Below are positions 7,510-12,444 of a DNA stretch of 15,390 bases, piece after piece. The DNA is taken from NCBI GenBank assembly GCA_965365445.1, contig CBDUBS010000080.1, positions 1 through 15,390 on the forward strand. The letters are read 5' to 3'. The number at the start of each line of letters is the position of its first letter. Position 1 is the stretch's first letter. The stretch comes from CBDUBS01 sp965365445. GTDB taxonomy: Bacteria > Bacteroidota > Rhodothermia > Rhodothermales > DASSAV01. Both the position numbers and the translations under genes were made by a program. The notes beneath the pieces were generated by a model. The model ran no database searches. It saw only the letters and a list, made by a program, of their open reading frames with translations, and had not been told where the DNA came from.

Positions 7510-8401
7510 GCGGAGGGAAGGCGCCGTGGGGCTCCATATGGACTACAACGTCCAGAACGGATGGGGCTGCTTCCAGGATGCGGTTCTTTACTTCGTGCCC
7601 AAGCTCATGCGCGTCGAAAAGCGACATGGTGGAATCGGCCTGAACGTGCACGTCCACGAAGTACCCCAGGCCGGCCCGCCGCGCCCGCAGTTTCTCGACC
7701 AGCAGCACACCGGGGATTCCGACCGCCGCCGAGGCAATCCGGGATAGCAAGTCGGAGTCGGGCGCCCGGTCCATCAGGTCTTCGGCGGCGGGCCGGAGCA
7801 TTCGCACCCCGTTGAATGCGATGACCCCTGCCGCCGCCAGGGCGGCCCAGTCATCTGCTTCCTCCCATCCGGGCCCCCCGACGATCGCAATCAGGATGCC
7901 GATGAACGCCGCGCCGGAAGTAAAAGCGTCCGAGCGATGATGCCAGGCATCCGTTGCCACGGCCCGGCTATCCACGTGCGCGGCAACGGCCGAGACCCGG
8001 CGAAACAGGGTTTCTTTTATGGCCACCACGAGCACGAGCACGACGAGCGTAAAGGGGGCGGGGAGGTGGTGCGGCGTGACGATTTCCCTGACCGCCTGTA
8101 TGGAAATCCCGATGGCTGCTCCGAGGAGCAGAAGGGCCACCACCGCCGCCGAAAGCGACTCGGCCTTGCGGTAACCGAAGTGAAACAGGTCGTCCGCCGA
8201 ACGCTCCGATACCTTTAGCCCCCGCCATACGACGAGGCTGGAGAAGATGTCGGTCGAGGACTCGATGCCGTCTGCGACGAGCGCATACGAATGCCCGATC
8301 AACCCGGCCAGCACTTTTACGATCACCAGTACGGCATTCACCAGCAGGCCGATCTGGGCCATCCGGATACCCTGACGGGCGCGTTCCGCGGTGTCCTCCA
8401 T
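7481..8401 (-). CDS. cation diffusion facilitator (CDF) metal transporter
   Basis: CDF proteins are inner-membrane antiporters that export divalent metals (Zn, Fe, Mn, Co) in exchange for protons. The 306 residues show about six hydrophobic segments starting near residue 14, then a soluble C-terminal metal-binding domain from about residue 215 (YFVDVHVQADSTMSLFDAHELGHEV, VVVHMEPHG). The transport site has the usual helix-2/helix-5 pairs: E47 and D51 in ADGIESSTDIF, and H154 and D158 in WHHRSD. FHFGYRKAE (residues 73-81) is the family's cytoplasmic loop motif. The glutamate at the first position differs from E. coli FieF (Asp) and ZitB (His), so metal specificity cannot be assigned. The gene lies 89 bases downstream of the carbonic anhydrase gene on the same strand. 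A 22-bp tandem duplication covers its start; the downstream ATG is the one in frame. Its 3' end overlaps the hydrolase gene by 29 bases. Confidence 0.93.
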   Translation of the reverse strand: MEDTAERARQGIRMAQIGLLVNAVLVIVKVLAGLIGHSYALVADGIESSTDIFSSLVVWRGLKVSERSADDLFHFGYRKAESLSAAVVALLLLGAAIGISIQAVREIVTPHHLPAPFTLVVLVLVVAIKETLFRRVSAVAAHVDSRAVATDAWHHRSDAFTSGAAFIGILIAIVGGPGWEEADDWAALAAAGVIAFNGVRMLRPAAEDLMDRAPDSDLLSRIASAAVGIPGVLLVEKLRARRAGLGYFVDVHVQADSTMSLFDAHELGHEVKNRILEAAPSVLDVVVHMEPHGAFPPLTDEKPDRR

Positions 8402-8434
8402 GGGTTATGCAGGTGTCCTCCATGGGTTATGCAG
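8390..8434. repeat. perfect 22-bp tandem duplication across the CDF start codon
   Basis: The unit, beginning GGTGTCCTCC and ending GGTTATGCA on the plus strand, occurs at 8390-8411 and again without change at 8412-8433; one more matching base follows. On the minus strand each copy carries an ATGGAGGACACC, so the CDF start codon and codons 2-4 are duplicated. Because 22 is not a multiple of three, the upstream ATG (8423-8421) reads a different frame. The duplicate also puts GGAGG 15 bases before the true start. Confidence 0.95.
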
Positions 8435-8490
8435 TTTGCCCGAGGCGGCAACCTACGGCAGGCGATTGTAGATCGCAATCCTCCCGGGTG

Positions 8491-9126
8491 TCAACCGACG
8501 GTAATCCGGTATGGGGGTCGAATCTCGTCCGGTGAGGTGATACACATGTCCAGGTCTCGGAGCAGCCCGTCGCCAAGGCCGTAAATCCAGCCGTGTACGG
8601 CAAGCGCCTGCCCGTCCCGCCAGGCCCGCTGAACGATGGGTGTATGGCTGACGTTGTAGACCTGCTCGATTACGTTAAGCTCGCACATCTTGTTGAGCCG
8701 GTTGGTAGAGTCCTCTATCCGGTCCACTTCATCGGCGAGGCGGTGGTACAGATCCTTGATGTGCCGCAGCCAGTTGTCGATCAGCCCGAATTCCTGGTTT
8801 TGCAGGGCGGCCTGCACCCCGCCGCAGCCATAGTGGCCGCATACGATAACGTGCTGCACCTTGAGCACTTCCACGGCATACTGAAGCACGGAAAGGCAAT
8901 TGAAGTCAGTGTGGACGACGAGGTTGGCCACATTCCGATGCACGAACAGCTCACCCGGATCCAGCCCGACGATTTCGTTGGCCGGAACCCGGCTGTCGGC
9001 GCAACCGATCCACAGGTACCTGGGGGTTTGCTGTGCGGCGAGGCGAGGAAAAAACGAAGGGTCCGCTTCGGCGCGGGAGGCTGCCCACGCTCTGTTGTTG
9101 TCGAAAAGGGATTTCAATACGCGCAT
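8491..9126 (-). CDS. can: beta-class carbonic anhydrase
   Basis: The enzyme interconverts CO2 and bicarbonate in the cytosol, supplying bicarbonate to carboxylases and helping pH balance. The 211-residue protein aligns along nearly its whole length with my recollection of E. coli Can (220 residues). The zinc ligands fall at the same numbers: C42 and D44 in WIGCADSRVP, H98 and C101 in CGHYGCGG. D44-R46 forms the catalytic dyad. W39, R64 and Y182 match the residues that form the inhibitory bicarbonate site in Haemophilus type II beta enzymes, suggesting the same allosteric behaviour. The start at 9126 gives an N-terminus matching the family (MRVLKSLFDNN). The 89-base gap to the CDF gene and the shared strand suggest one transcript, though no promoter or terminator could be fixed between them. 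No clear Shine-Dalgarno site is seen. Confidence 0.96.
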   Translation of the reverse strand: MRVLKSLFDNNRAWAASRAEADPSFFPRLAAQQTPRYLWIGCADSRVPANEIVGLDPGELFVHRNVANLVVHTDFNCLSVLQYAVEVLKVQHVIVCGHYGCGGVQAALQNQEFGLIDNWLRHIKDLYHRLADEVDRIEDSTNRLNKMCELNVIEQVYNVSHTPIVQRAWRDGQALAVHGWIYGLGDGLLRDLDMCITSPDEIRPPYRITVG

Positions 9127-9358
9127 GACCGGCAGGGAAAGGTTAAAGGTAGGCCGTGAACGACAAAGTCCGGCCCCGGGGTCCGACCGGCCGGCGAAAA
9201 ATTGTCCGATGCATCTTCATCGAAACCACACCGGCGCACGTGTCACTTTTTACGTTCAGCGCGTACTGTATGATCTGAAAAGCAGAAAGAGCGGTCGCTG
9301 GATCCCTTCTGTTTAATGCGTTCAATACATACTGTATGAATCAAAAGTTAAAAATGCT
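9127..9358. promoter_or_regulatory. divergent regulatory region between carbonic anhydrase and efflux operon
   Basis: The 232-base spacer separates two outward-facing transcription units and must hold both promoters. The half nearest the carbonic anhydrase gene is GC-rich (CCCCGGGG and GACCGGCCGG). A small inverted repeat, CGATG at 9207-9211 and CATCG at 9218-9222, lies in the middle. The half nearest the regulator is AT-richer and holds the bipartite repeats listed separately. TATGAT at 9269-9274 is a fair -10 match for the efflux direction, but no good -35 box accompanies it, so the promoter position is uncertain. Confidence 0.6.
9253..9340. repeat. pair of bipartite direct repeats, probable operators
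   Basis: CGTTCA, five variable bases, then TACTGTATGA occurs at 9253-9273 and again at 9319-9339, exactly 66 bases apart. In the second copy the core CATACTGTATG is a perfect odd palindrome; in the first (CGTACTGTATG) one pair is broken. The position directly upstream of a GbsR/MarR-type regulator gene, with a spacing of about six helical turns, is what autoregulatory operators look like. That the regulator binds here is inference. Confidence 0.65.
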
Positions 9359-9850
9359 ATGCATGAAGCGGCCGCCGGATTTATCGAGGCATTAGGAATG
9401 CTGGGCGAACGGCAGGGATTGTCGCGGATAGCCGGACGTATGATCGGGTTTTTTCTCATGAACGACGAGCTGCACTCGCTCGACGACATTGCCGAGCAGC
9501 TTTCCATCAGCAAGGCGTCTGCCAGCACCAATGCCCGGCTCATCGAACACATGGGTGTGATCGAACGGAAAACCATTCCGGGAGATCGGCGCGATTACTA
9601 CCGCCTCGGGCGCCAGCCGTGGGAAGATATCTTCGAGATGCACCGCCGTCGGCTCAAGGAAACCAGCGATCTGCTCGGGACGACTCTCGTCAGGATGCCG
9701 GCCGAACTTCAATCGCAGCGGGAGCGCCTCGCGGCATGGAATCATTTCCTGCTGTTCATGCTGGACGAACTGGACCATAAAATCGAACGCTGGCGCGAAT
9801 TGCATGATGCCTCCCGGGTTGCGCCGGTAAAACCGGAGGCGATGTCATGA
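9359..9850 (+). CDS. GbsR/MarR-family transcriptional regulator of the efflux operon
   Basis: This is a 163-residue cytosolic winged-helix DNA-binding protein. The N-terminal segment FIEALGMLGERQGLSRIAGRMIGFFLM is typical of the GbsR branch of the MarR superfamily. The helix-turn-helix follows at about residues 40-65 (SLDDIAEQLSISKASASTNARLIEHMG), and the wing at about 66-82 (VIERKTIPGDRRDYYRLG). The C-terminal half is helical and charged and probably makes the dimer interface. ATG 9359 is the first possible start, since the frame has a stop upstream at 9314 and no other start codon between; there is no clear Shine-Dalgarno site. Its stop overlaps the TolC-like start as ATGA, so regulator and pump are co-expressed. 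GbsR itself responds to choline in Bacillus; here the ligand is unknown, and control of the efflux genes is inferred from position. Confidence 0.9.
   Translation: MHEAAAGFIEALGMLGERQGLSRIAGRMIGFFLMNDELHSLDDIAEQLSISKASASTNARLIEHMGVIERKTIPGDRRDYYRLGRQPWEDIFEMHRRRLKETSDLLGTTLVRMPAELQSQRERLAAWNHFLLFMLDELDHKIERWRELHDASRVAPVKPEAMS
9835..9839 (+). promoter_or_regulatory. Shine-Dalgarno site of the TolC-like gene
   Basis: GGAGG lies seven bases before ATG 9847, inside the end of the regulator gene. It is one of the best such sites in the window and confirms this start, allowing new initiation as well as coupling through the ATGA overlap. Confidence 0.75.
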
Positions 9851-11268
9851 AGAAACTTCTCTGGATTGCCGTGCTTCTCGTGCCGGCGATTGGTTCGGCC
9901 CGGGCGCAGACCGACACCCTGGCCGTGAGCATCGACAACGCGGTCGAGCGGGCGCTCGAGCAGAGCGAAGAAATCCAGTTGGCCCGGCGGCAGTCACGGC
10001 TGGCCGATATCGGGGTGACGACAGCCCGCTCAGGGTTGTTGCCGCAGATTTCGAGCAGCATGGGATACGTGCGTACCCTGGCCTCGGTATTCGATGTGGG
10101 GATGCCGGCCATGCCGGATTCCCTCCGGTTCAACCCCGATCCGAACGCCTCCGTTGCGGACCGCCTCTCGTATCTGGAGCAGCGCGTGCCGTCGGCGGGC
10201 ATGGGATCGCTGGGCAGTCTGTTCGGCGATTTGCCGTTCGGGCGGGAGAACGCCTACGCATTCAGCCTCTCCGGGAGTCAGGTATTGTTCTCCGGCGGAC
10301 GCATCCGCAGCGGCATCGAGATAGCCCACCGCTTGCAGGAGGTTTCGGAACTCGGTTACAGGGAAACCGCAGCCGATCTGGAGCGGGACGTACGCACGGC
10401 CTATTATCAGTCGCTGCTCGCGAGAGAGATGGTTGACATCGCCGGGGCGGCGCTCGAGCAGGCCGAGCGGTTCCTCGCACAGGAACGGCTCCGTTTTGAT
10501 ACGGGCCGGGCATCCGATCTGGAGGTGATGCGGGCCGAGGTAGCGCTCGAAAATCTTCGCCCGCAGCTGGTGCAGGCGCAAAACGCCCGGGAGGTAAGCG
10601 AATTGAACCTCCGTCGGCTGGTGAACATACCGGTGCAGGTGCCGCTCCGTCTGACGGGTACCCTGGAGATTCGGCCGCAGGACGCGCTATCCGCCCCCGA
10701 CCGCACCGACCAGCGGTACCTGGAGCGCCCTGCACTGGCCGCGGCCGAAGAGCAGATACGGATTCGCCGGGAAGGGGTGCGCCTTGCACGGGGTTCATTT
10801 TTGCCTTCCGTGGCCCTCAGCACGAGCTATGCCAGACAGTTATTCCCATCCTCTACGTTTGCCTTGAACGAGGACTGGCGCACCGACTGGACGGTGACGC
10901 TCGGGATTTCGTTTCCCCTGTTCGAAGGGTTGAAACGCTCGGCGTCGTTTCAGCAGGCGCAGGTCGAGCTGGAGCAGGCGCGGCTCGAACGGGACCGGCT
11001 CCGGGAGGGTCTGGGTCTGCAATACGAACAGGCCCGGGGAGAACGCGAGCGGGCCTTGTCGGTCATAGAAGCTCGCCGTCGCACCATCGATCAGGCGCAG
11101 CGGGTGTACGACCTCACGCTCATGCGCTATGAAAAAGGCCTCGCGACGCAACTCGACGTAACGGACGCCCGGCTGGCGCTGCTTCAAGCGCGGACGTTCC
11201 TGGCGCAGGCTCAGGCCGATTACCAGATCGCGCAGGTCAATCTGAAACGCGTTCTCGGCCTTTTCTGA
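9847..11268 (+). CDS. TolC-family outer-membrane efflux channel
   Basis: TolC-family trimers form the outer-membrane pore and periplasmic tunnel of tripartite pumps. The 473-residue precursor has a signal peptide MKKLLWIAVLLVPAIGSARA cut before QTD. The mature part shows the two-fold repeated outer-membrane efflux (OEP) layout. The first half runs about residues 28-225, with long alanine/glutamate/arginine-rich helices (AAALEQAERFLAQERLRF region) and GRASDLEVMRAEVALE. The second half runs about 275-473 and ends with the matching YEKGLATQLDVTDARLALL and YQIAQVNLKRVLG. The parallel motifs in both halves (RFDTGRASDLEV, RYEKGLATQLDV) are a family hallmark. Length is normal. It starts within the regulator's stop codon and is followed 26 bases later by the adaptor gene. 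Substrate range cannot be read from this component. Confidence 0.95.
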   Translation: MKKLLWIAVLLVPAIGSARAQTDTLAVSIDNAVERALEQSEEIQLARRQSRLADIGVTTARSGLLPQISSSMGYVRTLASVFDVGMPAMPDSLRFNPDPNASVADRLSYLEQRVPSAGMGSLGSLFGDLPFGRENAYAFSLSGSQVLFSGGRIRSGIEIAHRLQEVSELGYRETAADLERDVRTAYYQSLLAREMVDIAGAALEQAERFLAQERLRFDTGRASDLEVMRAEVALENLRPQLVQAQNAREVSELNLRRLVNIPVQVPLRLTGTLEIRPQDALSAPDRTDQRYLERPALAAAEEQIRIRREGVRLARGSFLPSVALSTSYARQLFPSSTFALNEDWRTDWTVTLGISFPLFEGLKRSASFQQAQVELEQARLERDRLREGLGLQYEQARGERERALSVIEARRRTIDQAQRVYDLTLMRYEKGLATQLDVTDARLALLQARTFLAQAQADYQIAQVNLKRVLGLF

Positions 11269-11294
11269 CCTTTCACCCACAGCTCGCATCTACC

Positions 11295-12443
11295 ATGTAC
11301 CGAATCATTCTGGAAATCTATGCCCGCGGCTTCGCGGTGCTTGCCGTCGTATCGCTCATTCTGGCCGGTTGCACGGCATCCGCCAACACCGACGAAAACA
11401 TCGCAACCGGGCCCGTACCCGTATTGCTCGGCCCTTCCGACGTGGCCGGCGTCGCCCGGGGAGCGGTAAACCGGAGTGTAGTGGTTACCGGCTCCCTTCA
11501 ACCGTACCGGGTCGTCAATGTGAAGGCACAGGCGCCGGGCATCCTCCGCGGCCTGCGCATCGACCGGGGTTCGGCCGTCCGGGAGGGGGCCGTCGTTGCA
11601 CGGCTCGAGGCCGAAGGGATAAACGGTATGTGGGCGAGCGCGAAGGCCGGAGTCGCGGCCGTGGAAGCCGGGCTGGCGCTGGCGGAAGCGCAGCTCGCGT
11701 CGGCTCGCACGCTGCATGACGCCGGCGCCATGTCCGACATCGACTTCAAAGGGGTGGAGACGGCTTATGAAGCGGCCCGCTCGAACGTAGCCGCCGCCCG
11801 CGCACAGGAGACGGCGGCCCGCGAACAGGCCCGCCACACTTCGGTGGTGGCTCCGATTACCGGTCAGGTAAGCGCCCGCGAGGTGGAAGACGGGGAAGCC
11901 GTCAACCCCGGGCAGACGCTGTTTACCATTGTGGATAATGCCCGCCTGGAACTGGCCGGCCAGATTCCCGTGGATGAGGCATCGCAGGTAAAGGTTGGCC
12001 AGAAAGTCGTTTTTACGCTGGATGGATACCCCGGCCGTGCGTTCGATGGGCGGGTGGACCGCATCGAGCCGGTCGCCGACGCGCAGACGCGCCGTATTGG
12101 AATCTACCTTCGGATGGACAATCCCGGCGGCGAGCTGTTCGGGGGGCTGTTCGCGACGGGCCGCCTGTTCAGCGCCTCGCCGGTGGAGGGGCTGCTCGTG
12201 CCGGCGTCGGCTGTTCAGGAGAGAGGAGGAGCGCACTTCGTGTTCACCATTGAAGGCGGAACGCTCCATCGGAGGGCCGTCGAAATCGCTGCGTTCGACG
12301 AATCTACGGGCCTCGCCGCCGTTGCGTCGGGTCTGGACGAAGGAATGCAGGTAGTCGTCACGCCCACCGGAACCCTCGCCGAGGGAGCGCCCGTATCGCT
12401 CGGCGCTTCCGCGCCGGTAGCTTCTGCGGAGGCAAAAGACTGA
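11295..12443 (+). CDS. RND efflux periplasmic adaptor (membrane fusion lipoprotein)
   Basis: The adaptor bridges the inner-membrane RND pump and the TolC-like channel. The 382-residue precursor carries a lipoprotein signal with lipobox LAGC and lipidation at C26, so it is probably anchored to the inner membrane by lipid. Domains in order are: first lipoyl half about 65-105 (VKAQAPGILRGLRIDRGSAVREGAVVARLE); an alanine-rich alpha-hairpin about 110-178; second lipoyl half about 180-215 (VVAPITGQVSAREVEDGEAVNPGQTLFTIVD); a beta-barrel about 215-290; and a membrane-proximal domain to about 375 with LLVPASAVQERGG. Length and order are normal for the HlyD/AcrA-type family. The stop at 12441-12443 is one base before the permease ATG, so expression is coupled. 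No strong Shine-Dalgarno site precedes ATG 11295. Whether it serves drugs, metals or lipids is not evident. Confidence 0.95.
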   Translation: MYRIILEIYARGFAVLAVVSLILAGCTASANTDENIATGPVPVLLGPSDVAGVARGAVNRSVVVTGSLQPYRVVNVKAQAPGILRGLRIDRGSAVREGAVVARLEAEGINGMWASAKAGVAAVEAGLALAEAQLASARTLHDAGAMSDIDFKGVETAYEAARSNVAAARAQETAAREQARHTSVVAPITGQVSAREVEDGEAVNPGQTLFTIVDNARLELAGQIPVDEASQVKVGQKVVFTLDGYPGRAFDGRVDRIEPVADAQTRRIGIYLRMDNPGGELFGGLFATGRLFSASPVEGLLVPASAVQERGGAHFVFTIEGGTLHRRAVEIAAFDESTGLAAVASGLDEGMQVVVTPTGTLAEGAPVSLGASAPVASAEAKD

Positions 12444-12444
12444 T

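Noticed and set aside
7968..8423. 151-codon minus-strand frame from the upstream duplicated ATG as a real gene
   Set aside because: It runs out of frame across the CDF gene, which has all family motifs; its product shows no recognisable domain.
8462..8480. Hairpin between carbonic anhydrase and CDF genes as terminator
   Set aside because: GCGAT/ATCGC and GATTG/CAATC are five-base stems that exclude each other, and no T-run follows on either strand.
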